Positions 1 to 10,000 of a stretch of 64,000 nucleotides of DNA are shown piece after piece. A model generated the notes under the pieces. The model was given only the letters and a program-made list of their open reading frames with translations, was not told the DNA's origin and searched no databases. Location: positions 1 through 64,000 of the forward strand of contig CACLXG010000004.1 of the NCBI GenBank assembly GCA_902610815.1, given 5' to 3'. Made by a program: the position numbers and the translations under genes. Position 1 is the first letter of the stretch, and every line of letters begins with the position of its first letter. Origin of the DNA: an uncultured Candidatus Actinomarina sp. (GTDB lineage: Bacteria > Actinomycetota > Acidimicrobiia > Actinomarinales > Actinomarinaceae).

Positions 1-2
1 AT

Positions 3-161
3 AAATACAAACAAAAATTACAAACACTCGGGAAAATTGTGGAGTACCCCGAAGGTAGAGGATGGGCTGAAGACATTAACGAAGACGGATCCCTAAAAAT
101 AAAATCAATTGATGGAGATTATATAAATTTAACCTCACCCTTAATTTCCGAAGTAAATTAG
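3..161 (+). CDS. C-terminal end of a probable biotin-protein ligase (partial)
   Basis: An open frame enters from the left edge and stops with TAG at 159-161, giving about 52 residues. The segment TLGKIVEYPE (residues about 8-18) followed by WAEDINEDGSLKI resembles the small C-terminal SH3-like domain of BirA-type biotin-protein ligases, which usually reads LG..V.......G.A..ID.dG.L. The family attaches biotin to acyl-CoA carboxylases. The catalytic domain lies outside the window, so the assignment rests on this short domain only. The next gene begins 21 nt downstream on the same strand. Confidence 0.5.
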   Translation, partial: KYKQKLQTLGKIVEYPEGRGWAEDINEDGSLKIKSIDGDYINLTSPLISEVN

Positions 162-182
162 TTATTATTAAACAGGAGATAA

Positions 183-467
183 ATGAAACAGTTAGTAGTT
201 GAAAAAAACAATCCTACACCGATTTTATGGGATACTCCTATTCCAAATCCTGGTCCTGGAGAGATACTTATAAAAAACCATTATTCAGTTGTATCTTCAG
301 GAACAGAGCTAGCTGCTATTGAAGTTGCAAATACCTCTGTCACTGATAAGCTTCAAAACAGTTCAAATATTGATAAAGGATTAGATCTTTTAAAGAAAGA
401 GGGATTTGGAGCAGTCTGGAATGCTGTGTTCCCAAAAAAATCTTCTTCCCCTTCAGCTTGGATATAG
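183..467 (+). CDS. N-terminal fragment of frameshifted Zn-dehydrogenase/Gfo-Idh-MocA fusion protein
   Basis: The ATG at 183 has a good ribosome site (AGGAG at 174-178). The first 84 or so residues match the start of a medium-chain Zn-type dehydrogenase (PGPGEILIKNHYSVVSSGTE, the GroES-like fold). The frame then runs through an A7 tract (434-440) and ends in unrelated residues with TAG at 465-467. The continuation of the same protein lies one frame over from about 442. Taking one A out of the run would join both halves into a single 696 aa protein. So this is the front end of one broken gene, or the break is a base-call error in a homopolymer. Confidence 0.7.
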   Translation: MKQLVVEKNNPTPILWDTPIPNPGPGEILIKNHYSVVSSGTELAAIEVANTSVTDKLQNSSNIDKGLDLLKKEGFGAVWNAVFPKKSSSPSAWI

Positions 468-2274
468 TTCAGCAGGTGAAGTGGTCAAAGTTGGAAAAAA
501 TGTTAGCGCGTACCATGTTGGAGATAAAGTTGTATCTAATGGAGGTCACGCTGAATATGTTGTTGTTAGTGAAAATCTATGTAGTCGAATTGATGAAAAT
601 ACTGACATCAAAGAAGCAGCTTTCACTGTTTTAGGAAGTATTGCATTGCATGGTCTTAGGCTATCTCAAACAACCCTTGGTTCAAAAGTAGTTGTTATAG
701 GCCTTGGGGTCATAGGACAATTAGTATCTAGGCTAGCTGAAGCACAAGGCTCAGAAGTAACTGGAATAGATCCTGATCCTGAAAGATCTAAATATGGAGA
801 AAATTTTTTTACTTCTGCAGATGATATTGAACTGTACGATGTTGATACTGTAATTATTACTGCGGCAACTAGCAGTAATGAACCTATAGAGCTAGCTACA
901 AAAATTGCACGCAATAAAGCAAAGATTGTTGTTATTGGTGACATTCCCTTAAACATTTCTAGAAATGATTTTTATTATAAAGAATTAGAACTTGTTGTTT
1001 CAAAGTCTTATGGACCTGGAAGGTACGATAAACAGTACGAAGCACTAGGAAATGATTATCCAATTGAATATGTGCGATGGACAGAAAATAGAAACTTTGA
1101 GACATTTACAAAACTTTTGTCTCAACAACAAATTCATTTACTTGACTTAGTATCTGAAGAGATAGCATTTGAAGATGCACCAAGTGTTTATAAAAAATTT
1201 GATGATGAGATTAAGCCATTATCAGTGGTACTAAGATACAACATTGATGCTGAACCGAAAATTGAAATAGAAAATGATTTTCAGCCAGAACCAAAAACAT
1301 CAAAAGTAAATTTAGGAATATTGGGTGCTGGAAATTTTGCAGCTACAACAATAATGCCAATTCTTAAAGAGCTGAAAAGAGAATGTAAAGTTCTTGGGAT
1401 AGCATCATCAAAGGGTTTAAGTGCAGAGTCGCTTGCTAAAAGTTTTAAAATTAAAAATAAATATTCTACTGAAGAAGACATATTAAATTCTGAAGAAATA
1501 GATGCGGTTCTTATATTAACCCCACACTACAACCATTCTGATTTAGTTATTAAAGCATTAAATAAAGGAAAAGCTGTATATGTCGAAAAACCATTAGCTT
1601 TAGACATGCAGTCGATTACAGATATTGAAGAGAGTATTTACAGGTCTGAAAATCCAAAATTGTTTATTGGATTTAACAGACGATTTTCTAAATCGTCTCA
1701 ATTTATTAAACAAAAATTAATTGATAGTCCAGCAAATAGTATAAATTTACGATTTAGTGTCCCACCACTTGACAGCGATCATTGGACAAATATAAAGGAA
1801 ATTGGTGGAGGAAGAATTGTTGGTGAAGCAGTGCATGGCATTGATTTAGCTTGTTATTTGTTTGATTCTCTTCCCCAAAGTATTTCAGCATCTGCGCCAG
1901 TTGACAAATCAAATAATGTGGTAAAAGATAATCAAGTTTTCTTGAACATTAATTTTGCAAATGGATCTCATGCTTCTTTACAATATTTTTCTGAAGCAAA
2001 TCAAATATTAAGTAAAGAACGTATAGAAGTCCATGGCGAGGGCAACTCCTATATTCTTGAAGATTTTAAAATGTTAAGGTTTCTAGAAGGCTCACAAGAT
2101 AGAAGTAAAACATTTTCATCAGGCAAAGGACACAAAGAATCTCTAAGTATCTTTTTTGATTATGTAAGAGATAAATCACAGAACCCTTTTACTTGGGAAG
2201 AAATTAAAACTGTTTCTAAAGCAGCAATTATTGCGCAAGATCATATTAATTCAGGACAACAGCACAACGTTTAG
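406..2274 (+). CDS. Zn-dependent dehydrogenase / Gfo-Idh-MocA bidomain oxidoreductase (main part, frameshifted)
   Basis: This frame carries most of a bidomain NAD(P)-dependent oxidoreductase. True homology starts near LGYSSAGEVV (about residue 18, base 457). The dehydrogenase Rossmann motif GLGVIG is at residues 99-104. A second Rossmann fold, GAGNFA, begins near residue 308, and the Gfo/Idh/MocA motif EKP is at 394-396. Such fusions are usually found with sugar-nucleotide or surface-polysaccharide genes, so a role in sugar-derivative metabolism is likely but the substrate is unknown. The first dozen residues in this frame are out-of-frame translation; the genuine N-terminus is the fragment at 183-467. 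A tRNA gene follows on the other strand. Confidence 0.75.
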   Translation: MEQSGMLCSQKNLLPLQLGYSSAGEVVKVGKNVSAYHVGDKVVSNGGHAEYVVVSENLCSRIDENTDIKEAAFTVLGSIALHGLRLSQTTLGSKVVVIGLGVIGQLVSRLAEAQGSEVTGIDPDPERSKYGENFFTSADDIELYDVDTVIITAATSSNEPIELATKIARNKAKIVVIGDIPLNISRNDFYYKELELVVSKSYGPGRYDKQYEALGNDYPIEYVRWTENRNFETFTKLLSQQQIHLLDLVSEEIAFEDAPSVYKKFDDEIKPLSVVLRYNIDAEPKIEIENDFQPEPKTSKVNLGILGAGNFAATTIMPILKELKRECKVLGIASSKGLSAESLAKSFKIKNKYSTEEDILNSEEIDAVLILTPHYNHSDLVIKALNKGKAVYVEKPLALDMQSITDIEESIYRSENPKLFIGFNRRFSKSSQFIKQKLIDSPANSINLRFSVPPLDSDHWTNIKEIGGGRIVGEAVHGIDLACYLFDSLPQSISASAPVDKSNNVVKDNQVFLNINFANGSHASLQYFSEANQILSKERIEVHGEGNSYILEDFKMLRFLEGSQDRSKTFSSGKGHKESLSIFFDYVRDKSQNPFTWEEIKTVSKAAIIAQDHINSGQQHNV

Positions 2275-2285
2275 TTTATAAAGAG

Positions 2286-2358
2286 CGGCCTCGGCAGGAT
2301 TCGAACCTGCGACACCAGGTTTAGGAAACCTGTGCTCTATCCCCTGAGCTACGAGGCC
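2286..2358 (-). tRNA. tRNA-Arg (anticodon CCU)
   Basis: Read on the minus strand from 2358, the sequence folds as a standard 73 nt cloverleaf. The acceptor stem GGCCTCG pairs with CGAGGCC, the anticodon stem is CAGGT/ACCTG with loop TTCCTAA, and the T loop is TTCGAAT. The anticodon is CCT, which reads AGG arginine codons. The discriminator base is G and the CCA end is not encoded. It sits alone between two plus-strand genes. Confidence 0.95.
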
Positions 2359-2412
2359 AATTAAATTCTGATACCATTAGTATCAAAATATATTACGGCT
2401 TATAGGTACATT

Positions 2413-3384
2413 ATGTTAGCAGTAGACGTTAAAAATATTAAGAAAACTTTTATCAGTAAACAAGACACTGTTGAAGCTGTAAAAGATGTTAGTTTTCAGG
2501 TAAAACAAGGTGAAATCTTTGGGTTACTTGGTCCAAATGGTGCGGGTAAATCCACAACAATCTTAATGCTCACAACTCTATTAAGTATTACTGATGGAAG
2601 GGCCTCTGTTTTAGGAATAGATGTTGCTACTAAAGATAAAGAAGTTAGAGAAAAAATTGGTGTCGCTCTTCAAGATACAGGTATAGATAATTTGCTAACA
2701 GGCAGGGAATTATTTTTTACAACATGCAGACTTTGGGGGTATTCAAAAAAAGATTCTGAAAAGAGAACAACAGAGATTTTAGAACTTGTTGGTTTAGTGG
2801 AAGCAGCTGATAGAAGAGTAAAAACTTATTCGGGAGGTATGAAGCGAAGGCTAGACCTTGGTTTAAGCTTAGTTCACTCTCCAGAAATCCTTTTTTTAGA
2901 TGAACCAACAACGGGTTTAGATCCAGGATCTAGACGAGTTTTATGGGATGAAATTAAACGACTTCGTGATAATGGAGTAACTATTATTCTTACAACACAA
3001 TATCTTGAAGAAGCTGATGAGTTAGCTGACAGGATTGCAATTATTGACGAGGGTTTAGTTGTTGCAGAAGGAACATCAGATGAATTAAAAGCAGGTATTG
3101 GTGGTGATGTTATAACTTTTGCATTTGAAAATAATGATTTTTTAGAAGATGCAAAAAATATTTTAAAGAACACAGTCCAAGATAAAAATGAATTAAGAAT
3201 AACAGTTGAGGATGGTGCATCAAAAATTCCAGGATATTTGAAAGACCTCACCAGTAATGGGGTAGAAGTAAGTTCAGTTTCAGCAAGTAAGCCTACTTTA
3301 GATGACGTATTTCTTGAAGTAACCGGTTATAGACTTGAGGGTTCAGAAGATATTAAAAATGAAGAAGAAAAGAGTAAGAGATAA
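2413..3384 (+). CDS. ABC transporter ATPase, DrrA (drug/antibiotic exporter) type
   Basis: A 323 aa ATP-binding subunit of a two-component ABC-2 exporter. Walker A GPNGAGKST lies at 40-48, the signature SGGMKRRLDLG near residue 141, and Walker B LFLDEPTTGLDP near residue 161. The length and the extended C-terminal domain after residue 230 fit the DrrA/daunorubicin-resistance subfamily, which powers export of lipids or lipophilic compounds. The stop codon TAA overlaps by one base the ATG of the permease gene, so the two are translationally coupled. The cargo cannot be read from sequence. Confidence 0.9.
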   Translation: MLAVDVKNIKKTFISKQDTVEAVKDVSFQVKQGEIFGLLGPNGAGKSTTILMLTTLLSITDGRASVLGIDVATKDKEVREKIGVALQDTGIDNLLTGRELFFTTCRLWGYSKKDSEKRTTEILELVGLVEAADRRVKTYSGGMKRRLDLGLSLVHSPEILFLDEPTTGLDPGSRRVLWDEIKRLRDNGVTIILTTQYLEEADELADRIAIIDEGLVVAEGTSDELKAGIGGDVITFAFENNDFLEDAKNILKNTVQDKNELRITVEDGASKIPGYLKDLTSNGVEVSSVSASKPTLDDVFLEVTGYRLEGSEDIKNEEEKSKR

Positions 3385-4181
3385 TGGAATCAAATAGGTC
3401 TTTTCTTATACAGTTACAAATTTTAACAAAACGAATGGTTTTGAGAGTTGTAAGAAGACCACTTGCTGAACTTCCAAATTTAATTATTTCAGCATTTTTC
3501 TTATTTGTATACGATGGTGCCTTAGGGGGTGTTTTTGGTGGATCTGCTAGTGGAACCCCTTTTGATTTTGCAAAAGGAAATTTTATAAATTTTATTCTTC
3601 CAGTTTCAATAGTATCAGCCTCTTTGAGTGGTGCAGCATCAGGAATTTATTTAGTTGAAGATATTGAATCTGGTGTTTTTAAACGTTATCAAAGTATGCC
3701 AATCTCTAGGTGGGCTATTATTTTGGCACCAATGAATGTGGGTGCCTTCAGAGTTTTATTACAATCAGGTCTTATATTATTTATCGGAATAATAATTGGT
3801 GCAGATCCTGCAGTGGGTAATATTGGATTTTTGATAGTTCTGTCGCTTGCTTTTCTTTGGGGAATGGGCTTTGCTGGATATTCAGTAGCAGCAGGTGTTA
3901 AATCGGGCTCTTCACAGGGAGCACAAGCAGCTACTTTTTTATTTTTCCCCGCTATTTTTCTTGCGCCAACATTTGTTCCACGGGAAGCTTTAAAAGGGTG
4001 GCTTGAAACAGCTGCAGCATATAACCCAACAACATATGTTATTGAAGCTATGAGGGCAGTTATGGTTGATGGTTGGGAGCTGGATGTTTTATTTAGAGGA
4101 TATCTATCCGCTGGATTATTTGCTGCACTAACTCTTACCCTTGCAGTTCTTTCAGCTCGAAAGGCTACAGAAAAAGCATAA
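3384..4181 (+). CDS. ABC-2 type permease, DrrB type
   Basis: A 265 aa integral membrane protein with about six hydrophobic segments and a cytoplasmic N-terminus (residues 1-25 rich in K/R). It is the membrane partner of the ATPase encoded immediately upstream, with a one-base TAATG overlap. The pattern fits the ABC-2 permease family (DrrB, NodJ-like): the sequence YQSMPISRWAI after the second helix and AAAYNPTTYVIEAMR before the last helix are typical. It should form the translocation path of a small exporter in the inner membrane. Function beyond that is inference. Confidence 0.88.
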   Translation: MESNRSFLIQLQILTKRMVLRVVRRPLAELPNLIISAFFLFVYDGALGGVFGGSASGTPFDFAKGNFINFILPVSIVSASLSGAASGIYLVEDIESGVFKRYQSMPISRWAIILAPMNVGAFRVLLQSGLILFIGIIIGADPAVGNIGFLIVLSLAFLWGMGFAGYSVAAGVKSGSSQGAQAATFLFFPAIFLAPTFVPREALKGWLETAAAYNPTTYVIEAMRAVMVDGWELDVLFRGYLSAGLFAALTLTLAVLSARKATEKA

Positions 4182-4238
4182 ATATTGCTTTGAGTAGCAA
4201 ATAAAATTTATTACTCTATATAATTCGTAGGGATAAAA

Positions 4239-4922
4239 ATGGAAACAAGTCTAAAAGCAACTGTAAGAAACAATACTGGATCTGCTCAATCAAGAAGAAG
4301 CAGGGGTGAAGGCAGTATTCCAGCTGTTGTTTATGGTTTGGGGATGGATCCCGTCTCTGTAGAAATAGATGCTAGAGAATTTACAAATGCTTTAAAAACT
4401 GAAGCTGGCTCTAACGTAATTTTTAATTTAGAAGTTGGCAAGGATAAATACACAGCATTAGCTAGAGAAATACAAAAACATGTATATCGCAATGAATTTT
4501 TACATGTTGACTTCATTCAAATAGACCTAACAAAGACTGTTGATGCTGACGTACAAGTTAACTTTATAGGAACTCCAATGGGAGTTAAAGAAGAAGGTGG
4601 AATTGTTCAAACAATTAACTCTTCCATCACTATTACAGCTCTTCCTACAAACATTCCTACTTCTCTTGATTTAGATATTTCTGAGTTAAATGTTGGAGAT
4701 AACTTAGCTGCTAGAGATGTCTCGTTGCCAGAAAGTGTAGAGCTAGCGGATGCAGAAGACGATTCAATTTTGATTACAATTACTGTACCAAGAGCAATAA
4801 TTGAAGAGGAAGAAGATATTGAAGATCTTGAGGGTGAAGAAGTAGAAGGTGAAGAGGGAGACGAGAGTGAATCCTCTGAAGAGACTGTTGAGGAAGAGTC
4901 CTCAGATGAATCTGGAGAATAA
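4239..4922 (+). CDS. rplY: Large ribosomal subunit protein bL25, Ctc form
   Basis: A 227 aa protein of the long (TL5/CTC) form of ribosomal protein L25, which binds 5S rRNA. The N-terminal 5S-binding domain covers about residues 1-95 (RGEGSIPAVVYG near residues 24-35) and a C-terminal beta domain follows. It ends in a strongly acidic tail (residues 190-227, almost all E, D and S). The start has an AGGGAT ribosome site 5 nt upstream and a TATAAT-like hexamer at 4219-4224. It overlaps the pth start by 17 nt. The rplY-pth pairing is a common bacterial order, including in actinobacteria. Confidence 0.95.
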   Translation: METSLKATVRNNTGSAQSRRSRGEGSIPAVVYGLGMDPVSVEIDAREFTNALKTEAGSNVIFNLEVGKDKYTALAREIQKHVYRNEFLHVDFIQIDLTKTVDADVQVNFIGTPMGVKEEGGIVQTINSSITITALPTNIPTSLDLDISELNVGDNLAARDVSLPESVELADAEDDSILITITVPRAIIEEEEDIEDLEGEEVEGEEGDESESSEETVEEESSDESGE

Positions 4923-5505
4923 CAAAACTCTATTTGTTGGACTCTGGAATCCACAAGATAAATATTCAAAGACACGACATAATATAGGTGCAGATATTCT
5001 GATTCGTTTCTGTAAGAAAAATGATTTAGAATTTAAACTCGATAAAAATAGTATTTACAATTTTTCTTTTGCCGAAATTAACGGATCTAATGTTGAGATT
5101 ATCCTACCGATGGTCTCGATGAACAATTCTGGAGATGCACTAAAAAGCTATTTTAAATATAACAATAAAGAAAACACAGAAATACTTATTGTTCATGATG
5201 ATATTGATCTTGCATTCGGACGTTTAAGAATTAAAAAAGGAAGTTCGGATGGTGGTCATAATGGAATTAAATCAACAAACAGATTTTTAAATCCTGCGGA
5301 TTATTACAAACTAAAAGTAGGAGTTGGGAGACCACCTCAAGGAATTGACCCAGCTGATTTTGTACTATCAAAGTTTTATAATGAAGAAAAGGAAGAGGTT
5401 GATTTCTTGATAGAAGATTCTGTTGATATTTTAAATACCTTTTTAATGGATAAAGAATTAGCGATTAAAGATGCTTCTGAGCGAAGAATTATTGATGTGA
5501 TTTGA
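4906..5505 (+). CDS. pth: Peptidyl-tRNA hydrolase
   Basis: Releases tRNA from prematurely dropped peptidyl-tRNA in the cytoplasm. I chose the ATG at 4906 (199 aa) because family similarity starts at once (LFVGLWNP), and the longer frame from 4849 would only add residues encoded inside rplY. The catalytic histidine is H25 in TRHN. The substrate-groove motif SMNNSG and the HDDIDLAFGRLR and GGHNGIKS motifs are all present. One oddity is VGLWNP where the family nearly always has VGLGNPG. It overlaps rplY upstream by 17 nt and ends in TGATG with pgsA. Confidence 0.93.
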   Translation: MNLENNKTLFVGLWNPQDKYSKTRHNIGADILIRFCKKNDLEFKLDKNSIYNFSFAEINGSNVEIILPMVSMNNSGDALKSYFKYNNKENTEILIVHDDIDLAFGRLRIKKGSSDGGHNGIKSTNRFLNPADYYKLKVGVGRPPQGIDPADFVLSKFYNEEKEEVDFLIEDSVDILNTFLMDKELAIKDASERRIIDVI

Positions 5506-6047
5506 TGAAAAAATATATACCAGACTTATTAGCTTTATTTCGTATTTTTTCTTCTCCGGTAATTTTATATTTGTTATTACTCGATGGAACTAATGAAGGG
5601 TTAATGTTAGTTCCAGCAATAATTGCTTTTATTGCTGCTTGGACAGACTTTTTTGATGGCCGACTAGCAAGAAAATGGGATGTATCTTCAAAAACTGGAG
5701 CATTTTTAGATACAATTGCAGATAAAATTTTTATAACTTTCATATTTGTTGGTTTTACTTATATTGAAAGAGTTAGTATCTGGATTACAGTTTTACTAAT
5801 TGCTAGAGAATTTATTATTACTGGTTTAAGAGCTCTTGCAGGTAATGAGGGAATAATGATTCCGCCTAGCAAATTTGGTAAAGCAAAAGCAAGCCTTCAA
5901 TTTTGGGCTGTTGGTTTTGTAATGATGGATTTTCCACTCAATATCCTAAGTTTTACAATTGCAGATTTAATTGTTCTGCATGCTTTAATTTTTTCATATA
6001 TATCTGGTTATCAATATATATCTGGTTATCTGAAGCAAACTAAATGA
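5505..6047 (+). CDS. pgsA: CDP-diacylglycerol--glycerol-3-phosphate 3-phosphatidyltransferase (CDP-alcohol phosphotransferase)
   Basis: A 180 aa membrane enzyme that makes phosphatidylglycerol phosphate, the first step to phosphatidylglycerol and cardiolipin. The family signature DG..AR........G...D...D is complete (DGRLARKWDVSSKTGAFLDT then IADK) at about residues 48-70. About five hydrophobic helices follow. The ATG at 5505 shares its A with the TGA of pth; a TTG one codon earlier is possible. The 3-prime end carries a perfect 17 bp repeat that duplicates YISGYQ. It overlaps the next gene by ATGA. Confidence 0.88.
   Translation: MKKYIPDLLALFRIFSSPVILYLLLLDGTNEGLMLVPAIIAFIAAWTDFFDGRLARKWDVSSKTGAFLDTIADKIFITFIFVGFTYIERVSIWITVLLIAREFIITGLRALAGNEGIMIPPSKFGKAKASLQFWAVGFVMMDFPLNILSFTIADLIVLHALIFSYISGYQYISGYLKQTK
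5996..6030 (+). repeat. Direct repeat, two copies of a 17 nt unit, 18 nt apart, inside pgsA
   Basis: The 17 bases at 5996-6012 recur exactly at 6014-6030. The period of 18 keeps frame and duplicates six codons (YISGYQ) at the C-terminal end of PgsA. It looks like a recent in-frame slippage duplication in a region outside the catalytic core. Confidence 0.7.
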
Positions 6048-7039
6048 AATATAACAATATTTTTATTACAGGCTCAACTGGGGTTGTAGGTAAACCACTT
6101 CTTAAAAAAATAGTTGATCAGGGTCATAGTATCTTTGCACTTTCTAGATCAAAAAACAACGATCATTTGTTTACAGACCTTGGTGTAAAAAAGATTGAAG
6201 GCGATCTTTTTACAGAATCACTATATGATGATTTATCTGATTGCAACATAGATGCAATTTTTCATATTGCAGGTGTTAATAAAATGTGTTCCAAGAATCC
6301 TAAATGGATGTTTAAAGCAAATATTGAAGGAACTAAAGAAATGCTTCAACTTGGAAACAGGCTGAAAATTAAAAAATTTATTTATACATCTTCTGCAGTA
6401 ACTTTAGGTGAGAAATTAGGATCTTTAGGTAATGAATTGTCGAATCATAGAGGTTACTTTCTTAGCAAATACGAAGAATCCAAGTACTTAGCAGAAAAAG
6501 AAGCATTTGATTATGACAAAGATTTTGAGTTTGTATCAGTTAATCCCTCTTCAGTTCAGGGCCCGGGGCGTGTGTCTGGTACAGCCAAGTTGTTAATTTC
6601 AACACTAAATAAAATGTACCCACCTTTAATTAAGAATAATATTTCAATTGTTGATATTGACGATTGCACAGATGGGCATTATCAAGCCTTACTTAATGGA
6701 GAAGACAATCAGAGATATGTTTTAAATAGTTTTCAAACAACTAGTGAAGAGTTGCTCTCTAAGCTAAAGTCTATATCGGAATGGTCAGGCAGGCCAATGT
6801 ACATTCCAAAATTAGGTCTGAAAATTATTGCACCACTCGGAGACCTTTATAAGCTAGTGTCTAATTCAACCCCATTAATATGTAGTGAGTCAGCAAGAGT
6901 TTTAACACATGGACATATTTATGATGGTTCTAAAGCTAGGGATAAATTAAACATAAGTTATATTAATTTAGAAATGTTCATGAAGAAAACAATCAATTGG
7001 TTAATTGATGAAAGCTACGTAAATTTAAAAAAAATTTAA
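6044..7039 (+). CDS. NAD(P)-dependent epimerase/dehydratase (extended SDR)
   Basis: A 331 aa extended short-chain dehydrogenase/reductase. The nucleotide-binding motif ITGSTGVVGKP is at residues 8-18, the downstream motif IFHIAGVN near residue 75, and a YxxxK-type active site (YFLSK) near residue 142. It resembles dihydroflavonol-4-reductase-like or sterol-dehydrogenase-like SDRs. The substrate is not evident. The start overlaps the pgsA stop (ATGA), and the stop lies 3 nt before mfd, so it is probably co-transcribed with housekeeping genes. Confidence 0.82.
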   Translation: MKYNNIFITGSTGVVGKPLLKKIVDQGHSIFALSRSKNNDHLFTDLGVKKIEGDLFTESLYDDLSDCNIDAIFHIAGVNKMCSKNPKWMFKANIEGTKEMLQLGNRLKIKKFIYTSSAVTLGEKLGSLGNELSNHRGYFLSKYEESKYLAEKEAFDYDKDFEFVSVNPSSVQGPGRVSGTAKLLISTLNKMYPPLIKNNISIVDIDDCTDGHYQALLNGEDNQRYVLNSFQTTSEELLSKLKSISEWSGRPMYIPKLGLKIIAPLGDLYKLVSNSTPLICSESARVLTHGHIYDGSKARDKLNISYINLEMFMKKTINWLIDESYVNLKKI

Positions 7040-7042
7040 GTC

Positions 7043-10000
7043 ATGAATGTAGAAACATTCAATTATTATTTTGAATCTCTTGCACCATTCTTTTATTTAA
7101 ATAAAAGGGATAGAAAAAATATCTATATTTTTCCTACAGAAAAAAAAGTTTTAGAGTTTTATAATAATTTTTCTAATTTTGTATCTGAGTCATCTCATTT
7201 TCCGGCATGGGATACTTTGTCCTATGACTCATTTACACCATCTTTAGAGATACAAGGGAAAAGACTTCAAACGCTTCACAACCTACTTGTCAGTGATTCT
7301 TTTGATATTGCAATGAGTATGAAATCATTTACTCAAAAAATATTTATTAATGATTTAGACGTAATAGATTTGCAAATTGGACAAGAAGTAGATTTTGAAA
7401 ATTTAATAGAGAACCTTGCTTATCTTGGGTATGTAAATAAAGACAGAGTTGAGTCTAGAGGAACCTTTTCTATTCGTGGTGGGCAGATTGATATTTATCC
7501 GCTCAACAATGAATACCCAATAAGAGTTATTTTTAATGGTGACGAAGTGGTCGAATTAAAATTATTTGATTACATTACTCAAAGATCAATAAAAACTACA
7601 AAAAAAGTATTAATAACCCCTTCGTCTGAATTGTTTCAAACAAATCAAGAAGATATTTACAAATCACTAGAAGTAGAATCAAAAAAAGATTTAGATGAAT
7701 ATGAATTATTTCAATTTTCGCAAAATCTAGAAAACTTTAAGTCTTTACTAGATTTTGTACCAGATGAAGTAAGCATTAACATAATCGATTTCAATTCATG
7801 CAAAGAAACTTTTAATGATCTTCAAAAGATTGAAGAGGATAGTTTTAATAATTTACAAAAGTTTTTTTCTTTGAATGTATCAGAAATGAAATCAAGATAT
7901 GTAGATATATTTACAGAAATAAATAAATTTGAAACGTTTTTTTATGCCACAAATGATTTAGAGAACATTAGCAATGTACCACAATTTTTAGATGGCTTAA
8001 GTGCTGATAATGTTATACAAAAAATTAATAATTTAGCAAAGGTGTATTTATCTAGTAGTAATGAAAAAATTACAGGAAAGTTTTCAGGAATAAATAATTT
8101 ACAAATCGTTGATCATCCGTTTTCATACTCAGCAGTGTTTCCAGAGATGAGTATTGCAGTTATTGATGAATCATTATTTACTAATAGAAAACAAAAAGAT
8201 AAAAAAGTTAAACACAGGAAATTAAATGAGGAATCAATCCTTGTCCCAAATACTTATGTTGTTCACAAGTTTCACGGCATAGGGCTCTATGAGGGAACTG
8301 AAGTTAAGAAAATTAAAGATGTGGATAAAGATTACTTATCAATTAAGTTTGGCGGAACAGACAGGCTTTATGTTCCATCAGATCAAATTAATGAACTTGA
8401 GGTTTATGTAGGGGGTGAAAATCCAAGATTATCTAGATTAGGTGGCGGAGAATGGGAGCGTGCTAAAGAAAAAGCAAGACAAAACGCAAAGGTTATAGCT
8501 GATAGAGTTTTGAATCTCTATAAATTAAGAAAAGTTGAAAACAATAGCCTAATTATTGATGATGATACTCCATGGCAGGCAGAAATAGAAAGTGATTTTG
8601 AATATGTCGAAACTCCAGATCAGTTAACTGCAATAAATGATGTAAAAGAAGATTTAAGTAAAAATACTCCAATGGATAGATTAATTTTTGGAGATGTTGG
8701 GTATGGAAAAACAGAAGTTGCGCTAAGAGCAGCAGTAAAAGTAGCTTTTTCAGGAGGACAAGTTGCAGTTCTTGCACCAACGACAATTCTTGTCCAACAG
8801 CATATTGAAACTTTTGTAAATAGATTAGAAAATTACCCATTAAATATTAAACACCTAAGTAGATTTGTAAAAAAGAAAGACTTAAATGAAATTATTAAAG
8901 GGGTCAATGATGGGTCTGTGGATATTGTTATAGGAACACACAGACTCTTAAGTGATGATGTTACATTCAACAACTTGAAATTAATCGTAATTGATGAAGA
9001 ACATAGGTTTGGAGTTGAAGCAAAAGATAGACTGCAGAATTTAGCAACTCAAGTCCACAAGCTAACATTAACTGCAACACCAATTCCAAGAACACTTGAA
9101 CAATCTCTTATGGGAATTAGAGAAACATCAAGAATCGAAACACCACCAGAAAACAGATTAGAAACATTAACTCATGTAGGTAATGTAGATGAATCAGCTA
9201 TTGCTCTTGCTATTCAGAGAGAGATTTCAAGAGGAGGTCAAGTTTTCTTTGTACTCAATAGAATCAGTGAGCTTGAAGAGTGGATGAAGATTATCTCAAA
9301 ACAATTTACAAACTTTAATCATAAAATTCTGCACGGCCAATTATCTGCAGAACAAATTGAAAATACAATGCAAGATGTTTGGGATCGTAAAGTAGATGTT
9401 TTATTTGCTACCACAATTGTGGAAGCTGGAATTGATCTGCCAAAAGTGAATACTCTCATAACTCTTAGGTCGGAGTTGTTAGGTATGTCCCAACTTTATC
9501 AACTTAAAGGAAGGGTTGGAAGAAGAGGAGATCAAAGTTTTGCTTATTTCTTTCATTCAAGTAATTTAGGGGTAGATGCAGAATTAAGGTTAGATGCAAT
9601 TAAATCCACTGGACAGACCGCTACTGGATACTCATTGGCTATGAAGGATTTACAACTCAGGGGTTCTGGAAGTATTTTAGGAGATATACAATCTGGCTTT
9701 ATAGCAAATGTTGGACTAAATATTTTTAACCAATATGTTTTAGAATCTTTAGATGAATCAATAGAGTCAATAAAGCCTGATATAAAACCTGATATAAAAT
9801 TAGATTGTTTCTGGGGATCCTCAATTCCTAAAAGCTATGTAGATGCTGACTCTGAAAGAATAGATATTTATAAAAGGCTTGAACACACTCACCATACAAA
9901 AGTTGATAAAGTCAGAGATGAAATCATTGATAGGTTTGGTATGCTTCCTGAAGTATCTAATAACTTGTTTATTACTGCAAAAATAAGATCTGTATTAAGT

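Noticed and set aside
666-956. Minus-strand frame of 96 codons
   Set aside because: It lies wholly inside the oxidoreductase gene, has serine/valine-rich composition typical of an antisense shadow, and no family resemblance.
4186-4200. Short hairpin TTGCT...AGCAA after the DrrB-type permease gene
   Set aside because: Only five base pairs and followed by an A/T mix without a T run; too weak to call a terminator.
4607-4975. Minus-strand serine-rich frame opposite rplY
   Set aside because: The serine runs are the antisense of the acidic glutamate/aspartate tail of bL25; no independent support.
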